Positions 8,006 through 14,116 of a DNA stretch of 14,116 nucleotides are shown one piece after another. Under the pieces are notes generated by a model. That model was not told where the DNA came from and searched no databases. It saw only the letters and a list, made by a program, of their open reading frames with translations. The first letter of the stretch is position 1. Each line of letters begins with the position of its first letter. The stretch is from positions 1 through 14,116 of the forward strand of contig JAUWOH010000038.1 in the NCBI GenBank assembly GCA_030612225.1. Direction: 5' to 3'. This stretch comes from Desulfobacteraceae bacterium. GTDB lineage: Bacteria > Desulfobacterota > Desulfobacteria > Desulfobacterales > JAUWMJ01. The position numbers and the translations under genes are program-made.

Positions 8006-10039
8006 ATGCCAACAGATATAAACATTGACGTATTGCTGAATATTCATTTCGCCGGTCGTGTTGTGCGAAAAGACCTGACAAAACTGCTTAAGGAAGGAGC
8101 TAATGTTCCTGTTTACGTTCTGGAATATCTCCTCGGAATGTATTGTGCGGTTGATGATGATGAAGTTATCCAGGAAGGATTAAAGACGGTCAAACATATC
8201 CTGGCTGAAAATTATGTAAGACCGGATGAGGCTGAAAAGGTTAAGTCAAAGATAAAAGAACTTGGCAATTACAAAATCATCGACAAAGTTACCGTCAAGT
8301 TGAACGAAAAAAGAGACGTTTACGAGGCAATGCTTTCTAATCTCGGTGTCAAGGGGATTGAAATATCCAGCGAAACCATCAAAAAGTACGAGAAACTCCT
8401 CGTTGGCGGTATCTGGTGCATTCTTAACCTGCAATATTTTTATGATGAAGGAGCAAAAGGCTCTCCTTTTATAATCTCAGAAATCAAGCCGATTCAGATG
8501 CCCAATATAGATATGGAGGCTATCTTTGAAGGGCGTAAAGCATTTACCGAAAACCAGTGGATTGATGTGCTCTTACGGTCAACCGGATTGGAGCCAACAA
8601 ACTTTGAGGAACGTGTCAAATGGCATCTTATTGCCCGTTTGATTCCTTTTGTTGAAAATAATTATAATATTTGCGAACTCGGTCCCAGAGGGACAGGGAA
8701 AAGTCATATATACAAGGAAATCAGCCCGAACTCAATTCTGGTATCAGGTGGGCAAACCACTGTAGCAAATCTTTTTTATAATATGAGCACCCGCAAAGTC
8801 GGTCTCGTAGGTGTTTGGGATACGGTGGCTTTTGATGAGGTTGCAGGAATAAGATTCAAGGATAAAGACGGAGTTCAGATCATGAAAGACTTCATGGCAT
8901 CAGGCTCCTTTTCCAGGGGTCGTGATGTTATCAATGCTAATGCAGCCATGGTCTTTGTCGGGAACATCAATCAGAGCGTGGATACGCTTGTAAAAACAGG
9001 ACACCTGTTCGCACCTTTCCCTGAAGAAATGATCGATTCAGCTTTTTTTGACCGGATGCACGCATATCTGCCCGGCTGGGAAATCCCCAAAATGCGTCCT
9101 GAATTTTTAACAAACCAGTATGGTTTGATTGTTGACTTTCTCGCTGAATTTTTACGGGAAATGCGTAAAAGGAGCTTTTCAGATGCCATTGATCAGTATT
9201 TTAAAATAGGCAACAACCTGAACCAGAGGGATGTTATAGCGGTACGAAAGAGTGTTTCCGGTTTACTAAAACTGCTTTATCCCCATGGCGAATTTGATAA
9301 GGAAGCAGTGGAACGTTGTTTTGTTTATGCGCTGGAAAGCCGAAGGCGTGTTAAGGAGCAGCTTAAAAAAATAGGTGGCATGGAGTTCTATGATGTTCAT
9401 TTCAGTTATATTGACAATGAATCTTTGGAAGAAAAGTTCGTCAGTGTTCCAGAACAGCGTGGCGGCTCATTGATTCCTGAGGGGCCGATGAATCCCGGTA
9501 CAATGCACACTGTTGCTATGGGCACGAGTGAACACTTAGGGCTCTACAGACTTGAACTTCAGGTTACAGGAGGTAACGGCAAACTTTCTATTTCAGGTTC
9601 CGGAGCAAATAATAAAACCAAAGAAGCCATAAGAATTGCATTCGATTATTTCAAGGCAAATATTTCCAGAGTAAGCTCCATGAGCAAGGTCGGAGATCAC
9701 GACTATCACCTTCATATCGTTGAAATCCATAATACCGGCACTGTAAGTGCATTGACGCTATGCAGTTTTATTACATTATGTTCAGGACTTATGGGCAAAA
9801 CCCTTCAAAGTCAAATGGTTGTCCTCGGTGATATGAGCCTCGGTGGAACCATTGTACAGACGTCAAATCTGGCTGAAACCTTGCAAGTTGCATTTGATTC
9901 CGGGGCGAAACGCATACTGATACCAATGAGTAACGTCAGTGATATCCCGACTATACCTGGAGAACTCTTTGCCAAGTTCCAAACAAGTTTTTATTCTGAT
10001 CCTGTTGATGCGGCGTTTAAGGCACTGGGGGTTGAATAG
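8006..10039 (+). CDS. brxL: BREX protease-like AAA+ protein BrxL
   Basis: BrxL is the last core gene of type 1 BREX, a multimeric AAA+ protein that binds DNA and carries a C-terminal Lon-protease-like domain. The 677-residue product has an N-terminal helical domain (MPTDINIDVLLNIHF...), Walker A GPRGTGKS at 226-233, Walker B VAFDEVAG with D277 and E278, and a sensor-type VFVGNIN at 316-322. The Lon-like part occupies roughly residues 500-677. There the segment GTVSALTL places S581 where Lon has its nucleophile, but the position matching the catalytic lysine appears to be A623 (SNLAET), so peptidase activity by the usual Ser-Lys dyad is doubtful. The start is supported by AAAGGTAAAG upstream. 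The gene closes the BREX cluster; a foldback repeat and a new promoter follow. Confidence 0.95.
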   Translation: MPTDINIDVLLNIHFAGRVVRKDLTKLLKEGANVPVYVLEYLLGMYCAVDDDEVIQEGLKTVKHILAENYVRPDEAEKVKSKIKELGNYKIIDKVTVKLNEKRDVYEAMLSNLGVKGIEISSETIKKYEKLLVGGIWCILNLQYFYDEGAKGSPFIISEIKPIQMPNIDMEAIFEGRKAFTENQWIDVLLRSTGLEPTNFEERVKWHLIARLIPFVENNYNICELGPRGTGKSHIYKEISPNSILVSGGQTTVANLFYNMSTRKVGLVGVWDTVAFDEVAGIRFKDKDGVQIMKDFMASGSFSRGRDVINANAAMVFVGNINQSVDTLVKTGHLFAPFPEEMIDSAFFDRMHAYLPGWEIPKMRPEFLTNQYGLIVDFLAEFLREMRKRSFSDAIDQYFKIGNNLNQRDVIAVRKSVSGLLKLLYPHGEFDKEAVERCFVYALESRRRVKEQLKKIGGMEFYDVHFSYIDNESLEEKFVSVPEQRGGSLIPEGPMNPGTMHTVAMGTSEHLGLYRLELQVTGGNGKLSISGSGANNKTKEAIRIAFDYFKANISRVSSMSKVGDHDYHLHIVEIHNTGTVSALTLCSFITLCSGLMGKTLQSQMVVLGDMSLGGTIVQTSNLAETLQVAFDSGAKRILIPMSNVSDIPTIPGELFAKFQTSFYSDPVDAAFKALGVE

Positions 10040-10131
10040 ATCATATAGAACTTTGAAAATATGTTTGAGACTTTTGGTCGTATTTTGAACAGTCAATAAC
10101 AGACACTGATTTTTCTAAAAAGCAAAGGTAA

Positions 10132-10288
10132 GGGTTCACTCAAAAATTAATTCACAATTTTAAGCGCTGAGGCGCCCGGCTGGTAAGGCGCGAAAACGCT
10201 GTAATATCTGGCATATTGCGAGTTTTCGCAACGCAGCCAGGCGGGATGCATCGGCGCTTAAAATGTGAAGTTATTTTTGAGTGAGCCC
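10132..10288. repeat. 157-bp foldback (MITE-like) element
   Basis: Two arms of about 75 bp are near-complementary around a 5-nt centre (CTGGC, 10208-10212). The outer ends are GGG at 10132-10134 and CCC at 10286-10288, with TCACTCAAAAAT at 10136-10147 matching ATTTTTGAGTGA at 10273-10284. Inner matches are TTTTAAGCGC (10158-10167) with GCGCTTAAAA (10254-10263), GCGAAAAC (10190-10197) with GTTTTCGC (10222-10229), and AATAT with ATATT. TA dinucleotides lie next to both ends (10129-10130 and 10289-10290). It encodes nothing. This fits a non-autonomous miniature transposon or a large structured intergenic repeat; as RNA it would form a long hairpin and could stop or insulate transcription leaving brxL. 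Confidence 0.8.
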
Positions 10289-10508
10289 TAAGGGCTGTTG
10301 AGAAGTAAATTCACTTCCTGTAAAGATTACTGGAATCAGCTACGCTACACCATAAGAATTCTCATTTTCCCATCATATTTTTATTGAACTCCGTCCCCGG
10401 GCTTATAAGATTTTCTATCTTGATCTTATAGCTTCAGTCATTTTTTGATTGCTTAAGCTCTTTTCAATAAAAAAAGACATTCACCGAGAATTGCAAAGCA
10501 GTAATTTC

Positions 10509-10537
10509 TTGACAAAAGCCGGATAAGAAAATAAAAT
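10509..10537 (+). promoter_or_regulatory. Sigma70-type promoter for the zinc-ribbon/ppiD operon
   Basis: A perfect -35 box TTGACA at 10509-10514 is followed, after a 17-bp spacer, by TAAAAT at 10532-10537, one base from the -10 consensus. Transcription would begin near 10544, about 40 bp before the first ATG at 10585. It is the best promoter in the window and separates the housekeeping operon from BREX transcription. Confidence 0.72.
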
Positions 10538-10584
10538 TCATAGTTTATAAATTTTGGAGATTTTTCATCGGGATAGGTATTATA

Positions 10585-10833
10585 ATGAATCCGGAAATTT
10601 TTATAAAACAAAACAGCGGGTTTGGCGGGCAAGGAAAACGACCGGACATGTTTAAAGAGTTCGATGCAACCGAGCTTTATTGTCCTAAATGTAAAAGGGC
10701 TGTTCCTGTCAAAAAGCGCCTTCTTCTTATTTTGCCTGAGGGTGATAAGTACGAATACCGGTGCGCAATTTGCCTGGAGTCTGTTGGATCAAAGATTGAT
10801 AAACAAAAGCAGGCGACTACGTTAATTAAATAG
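10585..10833 (+). CDS. Small zinc-ribbon protein, function unknown
   Basis: An 82-residue soluble protein with two Cys pairs, CPKC at 33-36 and CAIC at 60-63, separated by a basic/hydrophobic stretch (VPVKKRLLLILPEGDKYEYR). That is a four-cysteine zinc ribbon, with no other domain. The N-terminal 20 residues are Gly/Lys-rich and may be disordered; an internal ATG at 10648 (MFKEFDATELY) is a possible alternative start but lacks a binding site, while ATG 10585 follows GGGATAGGT and the promoter. It lies 26 bp before the ppiD-like gene and probably shares its transcript. I recognise the type as a conserved small protein of sulfate-reducer-like bacteria, from memory only; its role is unknown. Confidence 0.75.
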   Translation: MNPEIFIKQNSGFGGQGKRPDMFKEFDATELYCPKCKRAVPVKKRLLLILPEGDKYEYRCAICLESVGSKIDKQKQATTLIK

Positions 10834-10859
10834 TTAGTTTTTTAAAGGAAAGGAAACAC

Positions 10860-12758
10860 ATGCTCAATTTAATTCGGAAAAAGGCCGGCAGCTGGATGGT
10901 AAAAGCGATTATATTTCTAATTGCCGTTGTTTTTGTGTTTTGGGGATTTAATATTCGTGACAAAGCCAAAGGCACAATTGCAAGTGTCAATGGTGAGCCG
11001 ATTTCACTTGATGAATACAACAGAACTTACGACAATCTTAAAGAACAGGTCCGGAAAAGATTTGGAAACAGGTTAAACGACGAGATGATAGCAAATCTTG
11101 GATTAAGAAAACAGGCGCTAAAGCAGCTTGTAGAGAAAAAGCTAATGCTCATTGAAGCAAAAAGGCTGAATTTCAGGGTTACTGATGAGGAACTAGAAGC
11201 TGCAATCATAAGCATTGAAGCATTTCAGACAGACGGGGTATTTAACAGCCGCAGGTATAATAACGTCTTAAACAGCATCCGGTTGACTCCTGAAGGATTT
11301 GAAGTTGAGCAGAAAGAGGCAATGCTAACAGGAAAGTTAAGGTCCTTTATTACGGAGAATGTTAAGGTGTCCGACCAGGAAGCTATGGAATATTTCAAAT
11401 ACCAGGATGCCTCTGTTGATATTGATTTCGTTCTTTTTGCAACTGAAAGATATAAAAATATCAAACCGACTGATGATGAAATAAAATCATATTATGAAAA
11501 ACACAAAGAGACATATAAAACCAAAGTCAGGTTGAAAGTGCGCTATTTGCATTTTAACCCCGACTCATTCAAGTCAGAGGTAAAAATTGATAACGACGAG
11601 CTGCTCGATTACTACGAAACAAACAGACAAGAATTTTATACTCCAAAAACCGTTGAAGCGAGTCATATTTTGATAAAAGCAGCCAAGGATGCCGATGCTC
11701 AGACTGTTGAAAAGACAAAAAATAGAGCGCTTGAAATCATGGAAATGGCCAGGAAAGGCAAAGATTTTGCAGACCTGGCAAAGAAATATTCCGAAGGTCC
11801 CACAGGGATTAAAGGAGGATCCCTTGGTGCATTCAAAAAGGAAGCCATGGTAAAACCATTTTCGGACAAGGCTTTTTCCATGAAATCCGGGGAAATCAGC
11901 GAGCCGGTGCGTACCAGTTTCGGCTGGCATATTATCAAGATTGATAAAATAAACGAAGAATTTACCATTGCTTTTGATAAGGCTAAGCAGGAAATTAGAG
12001 AAAAACTGTTGATTCAGAAAGCCGGCAATCTCGCGTATGATAAAGCAGATGAAGTTTATGAAGCATCTTCTGAAGGAGACGATCTTGGGAAAATTGCTGA
12101 TTTAGAAAATTTTACAATACATACAACGGAATATTTCACAGAAAAGGAACCGGTTAAAGGCGTTCAAGACGGCTTTAAATTTACGGTGGTCTCGTTTAAT
12201 TTGGGGCTTATGGAAATAAGCGATATTCAGGATTTAGGAGACGGATATTATATCATCCAGGTTATCGAAAAAATTGATGAAAAGATTCCTGCTTTAAAGG
12301 ATGTAAAAGAAAATGTGAAAGTTGAGCTGGCAGAGGAAAAACGGGACGAAAAGGCGAAGACAGATGCAAAAGCATTTCTCGCTGCACTAAAGGCCGGTGG
12401 ATCCATTGGATCCTTGGAAGAAGAAAGCGCTAAATCCGGTTTGAAAGCGGAGACAACCGGCTTTTTTAAAAGAAATGGTTCGATTAAAAATATCGGATTT
12501 GAAAATGAGATTGTAAAGGCGGCTTTTTTGCTTTCAAAGAAAAATAATTTGCCGGATGACGTCATAAAAGCGAAAAAAGGATATTATGTTATAAGATTTA
12601 AAGATAGAAAACAACCCCCTGCTGCTGAATTTCCAGGGAAAAAGAAGAATATTGTTGAAAGGCTGTTACAGCAAAAAAAATATCAAACATTTACTGCGTG
12701 GCTGGCACAATTACAAAGTAAAAGTGATATTTCAATTGAGGACGGCTTTTTGGAATAA
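10860..12758 (+). CDS. PpiD/SurA-type membrane-anchored periplasmic folding factor
   Basis: A 632-residue protein matching the length and layout of PpiD (E. coli PpiD is 623). Residues 1-12 are basic and cytoplasmic. A single membrane segment at about 15-31 (VKAIIFLIAVVFVFWGF) anchors it, leaving the rest in the periplasm. A SurA/PpiD-type N-terminal chaperone region follows (ASVNGEPISLDEYNR through about residue 180). A parvulin domain spans about 265-362: EASHILIKAA with H269, GGSLGAFKKEAMVKPF in the middle, and FGWHIIKI with H357. The remaining C-terminal part is helical and charged. Its role is to assist folding of secreted and outer-membrane proteins near the Sec translocon. The ribosome binding site is AAAGGAAAGG. 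PpiD is sometimes enzymatically inactive, so prolyl isomerase activity here is not certain. Confidence 0.9.
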   Translation: MLNLIRKKAGSWMVKAIIFLIAVVFVFWGFNIRDKAKGTIASVNGEPISLDEYNRTYDNLKEQVRKRFGNRLNDEMIANLGLRKQALKQLVEKKLMLIEAKRLNFRVTDEELEAAIISIEAFQTDGVFNSRRYNNVLNSIRLTPEGFEVEQKEAMLTGKLRSFITENVKVSDQEAMEYFKYQDASVDIDFVLFATERYKNIKPTDDEIKSYYEKHKETYKTKVRLKVRYLHFNPDSFKSEVKIDNDELLDYYETNRQEFYTPKTVEASHILIKAAKDADAQTVEKTKNRALEIMEMARKGKDFADLAKKYSEGPTGIKGGSLGAFKKEAMVKPFSDKAFSMKSGEISEPVRTSFGWHIIKIDKINEEFTIAFDKAKQEIREKLLIQKAGNLAYDKADEVYEASSEGDDLGKIADLENFTIHTTEYFTEKEPVKGVQDGFKFTVVSFNLGLMEISDIQDLGDGYYIIQVIEKIDEKIPALKDVKENVKVELAEEKRDEKAKTDAKAFLAALKAGGSIGSLEEESAKSGLKAETTGFFKRNGSIKNIGFENEIVKAAFLLSKKNNLPDDVIKAKKGYYVIRFKDRKQPPAAEFPGKKKNIVERLLQQKKYQTFTAWLAQLQSKSDISIEDGFLE

Positions 12759-12773
12759 AGGAGATGAGTAAAA

Positions 12774-13004
12774 ATGCCTGATGATTCAACAATAAAAAAA
12801 GTGGTCCATGCTACCAAGAGATGTCCGGAGTGTTTTACCTACGTAAGGCTTGATGTTAAAAAATGTCCTGAATGTAAAACCAGGCTTGGGGTTGTTGAAA
12901 AGCACGGCATGGCTAAAAGGAAGACAAACTGGATGTCTTATGTTTCATTTTTTATTGCTTTTCTGGCCTTTGCTATTTACATCTGGTGGGAGTTTTTATC
13001 ATAA
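12774..13004 (+). CDS. Zinc-ribbon protein with C-terminal membrane segment
   Basis: A 76-residue protein with two CPEC pairs, C17/C20 and C31/C34, forming a minimal zinc ribbon. A basic linker (KHGMAKRKTNW) leads to one hydrophobic helix at about 54-74 (MSYVSFFIAFLAFAIYIWW), so it is tail-anchored with the ribbon probably in the cytoplasm. A strong binding site, AAAGGAGATGAG, precedes the ATG, and it begins 15 bp after the ppiD-like stop, so co-transcription is nearly certain. Function is unknown. Position suggests a link to envelope quality control or translocon work, but this is inference. Confidence 0.82.
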   Translation: MPDDSTIKKVVHATKRCPECFTYVRLDVKKCPECKTRLGVVEKHGMAKRKTNWMSYVSFFIAFLAFAIYIWWEFLS

Positions 13005-13089
13005 AGAAATCAAGAGACGTTTTCAAAACATTGAATACCAACCTGCCATAGCCGGTTATGTATAATAGTATCTATTTAGCCCAACACCA

Positions 13090-13290
13090 TGAGACCTTTG
13101 CAGATAAGCGTAGACTTCGAAACGGCACTTTTCGAAGTCTGCGCTTATCTGCCCGATTAGCGCTGAAGCTTCACTGAAGTGCCTGCGTCAGGCTCAAATT
13201 TCAATCCTCGAAATATTCTATATATTCCTGTGGTTGATATTTTCGCCTTCCTTGAACTCGAACAAAAATTACCATTTTTCAAAGGTCTCA
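13090..13290. mobile_element. 201-bp MITE-like element with 11-bp terminal inverted repeats
   Basis: TGAGACCTTTG at 13090-13100 is exactly inverted as CAAAGGTCTCA at 13280-13290. CCA directly flanks both ends (13087-13089 and 13291-13293), a possible 3-bp target duplication; the hexamer CACCAT overlaps both junctions. Near the left end lies a 23-bp hairpin (13100-13122 with 13130-13152). The interior has a small GCCTG/CAGGC hairpin and an AT-rich right half. No transposase is encoded. The symmetry supports a small non-autonomous element; calling it mobile is inference. Confidence 0.6.
13100..13152. repeat. 23-bp hairpin with 7-nt loop
   Basis: The left arm at 13100-13122 (GCAGATAAGCG, one variable base, AGACTTCGAAA) pairs with the right arm at 13130-13152 over 23 positions with a single G-T type mismatch; the loop is CGGCACT. 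No T-run follows, so it is not a standard intrinsic terminator. As RNA it would be very stable and could shield the 3' end of the upstream operon transcript. Confidence 0.85.
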
Positions 13291-13382
13291 CCATATATAA
13301 GGGCGGCCAAAGCAATTCTTGCAAAAATGAATTGGTGGGCAGGTCGAATATCGAATCACGCCACAGGCGCTACAGAATTACG

Positions 13383-13398
13383 AAGGGGGGACTTTTTG
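13383..13398 (+). promoter_or_regulatory. Ribosome binding site supporting a TTG start
   Basis: AAGGGGGG at 13383-13390 sits five bases before TTG 13396-13398. This is the only good binding site near the front of the AMMECR1 frame. The in-frame ATGs at 13234 and 13327 lack one and the first lies in the foldback element. Confidence 0.65.
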
Positions 13399-13995
13399 AA
13401 ATCGACTTTAGAGAATGAAAAAAGCGTGTCTAAACTGACGGATGAAGATAGAAAGAGTCTTCTTAAACTTGCTCGAACTACAATAAAGGCGGAAATTAAA
13501 GCCGATTCAAAGATACAGCGGCCAGAGAATATCACTCCCGGTTTAAAGGGAAAAAGAGGCTGTTTTGTCACCCTCCATAAAAACGGAATTCTCAGGGGGT
13601 GTATCGGCACCATAGAGCCTGTTAGATCTCTTGTCTTCAATGTAGAGGAAAACGCATTGAATTCGGCATTTCACGATCCCCGGTTTCCGGCTGTGGAGAT
13701 GGATGAACTGTCGGTTATAAATATTGAAATCAGCGTTCTTACCGTTCCTGAAAAACTTGATTTTAAAGATGGTGAAGATTTAAAAAAAAAGCTTAAACCA
13801 AAAATTCACGGAGTCATACTTTCCCAAGGGTGGCAAAGTGCGACATTTCTGCCGCAGGTCTGGGAGCAGCTTCCTGACAGAGAAGACTTTTTGGAGCACC
13901 TCTGTCTGAAAGGAGGAATGGGAAAAGACTGCTGGAAGGACAGGGAAACAACAGTAAAGGTGTACGAGGCAGAATACTTTTCCGAAAGTGCCTAA
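13396..13995 (+). CDS. AMMECR1-domain protein (AmmeMemoRadiSam system protein A-like)
   Basis: From the TTG start the product is 199 residues, the normal size of a single AMMECR1 domain; the longer 253-residue reading adds repeat-derived sequence and is rejected. The family hallmark LRGCIG is at residues 66-71 within GCFVTLHKNGILRGCIGTIEP. It is followed by the conserved SAFHDPRFPAV, the VINIEISVLTVPE strand, GVILSQGWQSATFLPQVWEQLP and the C-terminal LCLKGGMGKDCW. In many bacteria such genes sit with a Memo-like dioxygenase-fold gene and a radical SAM gene; neither is in the window, though they may lie beyond its right edge. Biochemical function of the family is not settled. A run of nine A's at 13782-13790 lies within the frame. 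The stop codon lies inside the first unit of a tandem repeat that follows the gene. Confidence 0.88.
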   Translation: MKSTLENEKSVSKLTDEDRKSLLKLARTTIKAEIKADSKIQRPENITPGLKGKRGCFVTLHKNGILRGCIGTIEPVRSLVFNVEENALNSAFHDPRFPAVEMDELSVINIEISVLTVPEKLDFKDGEDLKKKLKPKIHGVILSQGWQSATFLPQVWEQLPDREDFLEHLCLKGGMGKDCWKDRETTVKVYEAEYFSESA

Positions 13996-14028
13996 AGTGA
14001 GCTAAAGTGAACTAAAGTGCCTAAAGTT
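13985..14028. repeat. Tandem repeat of a CTAAAGTG unit overlapping the gene end
   Basis: A partial AAAGTGC (13985-13991) leads into CTAAAGTGAG (13992-14001), CTAAAGTGAA (14002-14011), CTAAAGTGC (14012-14020) and CTAAAGTT (14021-14028). The period is 9-10 bases. The TAA of the AMMECR1 gene (13993-13995) is in the first full unit, so the array has grown across the stop codon. Confidence 0.85.
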
Positions 14029-14065
14029 AAGGAATCCTGTCTGCTTTATTTTTTTAAAAAGATGG

Positions 14066-14091
14066 CTTGTCAGAGCGTCTTGTCAGGGCGT
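14066..14091. repeat. Two tandem copies of a 13-bp unit
   Basis: CTTGTCAGAGCGT (14066-14078) is followed directly by CTTGTCAGGGCGT (14079-14091), differing at one base. It lies after an AT-rich stretch with a T7 run (14049 onward). The remaining bases to the window end show no gene; they may belong to a larger repeat cut off by the window. Confidence 0.75.
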
Positions 14092-14116
14092 AACTGGAAG
14101 CGTAGCCTGAAGCCAA

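Larger units (their letters stand above)
10040..10584. other. Intergenic boundary between the BREX island and the chaperone operon
   Basis: This 545-bp stretch holds no credible gene. From left to right it has about 90 bp of AT-rich sequence after brxL, a 157-bp foldback element (10132-10288), then about 220 bp with only a weak AT-rich dyad (TATAAGAT at 10404-10411 with ATCTTATA at 10423-10430, followed some distance on by a T6 run). It ends with a strong promoter at 10509-10537. The composition and the presence of a mobile-like repeat mark it as the right-hand edge of the BREX island. Confidence 0.7.
13005..13395. other. Repeat-filled intergenic region before the AMMECR1 gene
   Basis: About 390 bp without a credible gene. 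It contains a 201-bp foldback element (13090-13290, listed separately) and then about 100 bp with short internal repetition such as TCGAATATCGAATC near 13336. Open frames starting at 13179 and 13234 run across the repeat and are not believed. No clear sigma70 promoter is seen, so expression of the AMMECR1 gene may depend on read-through or on a signal I cannot recognise. Confidence 0.6.

Noticed and set aside
10404..10445. Hairpin plus T-run as an intrinsic terminator
   Set aside because: The stem is only 8 A/T-rich pairs and the T6 run is about 10 bases beyond it, so termination would be weak at best.
12850..13065. 71-residue open frame overlapping the membrane zinc-ribbon gene
   Set aside because: It is an out-of-frame reading of the better-supported CPEC/CPEC gene, which has the binding site.
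13100..13152. Strong hairpin as an intrinsic terminator of the zinc-ribbon operon
   Set aside because: The stem is long but is followed by CCGATTAGCG rather than a T-run.
13179..13418. 79-residue open frame over the second foldback element
   Set aside because: It spans the hairpin-element interior and runs into the AMMECR1 gene in another frame; no binding site and no recognisable protein pattern.
13782..13790. Run of nine A's in the AMMECR1 gene as a phase-variation tract
   Set aside because: It encodes a normal lysine-rich linker (DLKKKLKPK), and conserved motifs continue in frame after it; slippage is possible but unsupported.
13985..14091. CRISPR array
   Set aside because: The units are 9-13 bp and directly tandem, with no spacers of CRISPR size and no cas genes.

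Overview
The window is a moderately AT-rich stretch of bacterial chromosome with every recognisable gene on the + strand. Its left 10 kb is the distal part of a BREX type 1 anti-phage island: pglX (5' end outside the window), pglZ and brxL. brxA, brxB and brxC would be expected further left but are not visible. The right 4 kb is housekeeping: a small zinc-ribbon protein, a PpiD/SurA-type periplasmic folding factor, a zinc-ribbon membrane protein and an AMMECR1-family protein. This gene set, together with abundant short foldback and tandem intergenic repeats, suggests a sulfate-reducer-like Desulfobacterota (former Deltaproteobacteria). That assignment is inference from gene style and was not tested by a search.

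Layout. 2-3160: pglX, the adenine methyltransferase. 3260-4781: an overlapping pair made of an AAA/ABC-type ATPase and a small protein with a PD-(D/E)XK-like nuclease pattern. 4880-5343: a ParE/RelE-type toxin-antitoxin pair; the antitoxin is only 59 residues. 5343-7967: pglZ, whose ATG overlaps the toxin stop by one base. 8006-10039: brxL. 10040-10584: intergenic, holding a 157-bp near-perfect foldback element and a strong sigma70-type promoter. 10585-13004: a three-gene operon (zinc ribbon, ppiD-like, zinc ribbon plus membrane segment). 13005-13395: intergenic, holding a second foldback element of about 201 bp with 11-bp terminal inverted repeats. 13396-13995: AMMECR1 protein from a TTG start. 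13985-14091: two short tandem repeat clusters.

How the genes work together. In BREX, PglX methylates host DNA at an asymmetric motif, and the PglX/PglZ/BrxB/BrxC assembly with BrxL blocks replication of unmethylated phage DNA. Here two accessory modules sit exactly between pglX and pglZ. The ATPase/nuclease-like pair resembles the ATPase-plus-effector logic of systems such as PARIS and Septu, but with a different effector fold; it is the best candidate for an undescribed defence module. The toxin-antitoxin pair is physically coupled to pglZ translation, so the BREX core and an addiction module probably share expression.
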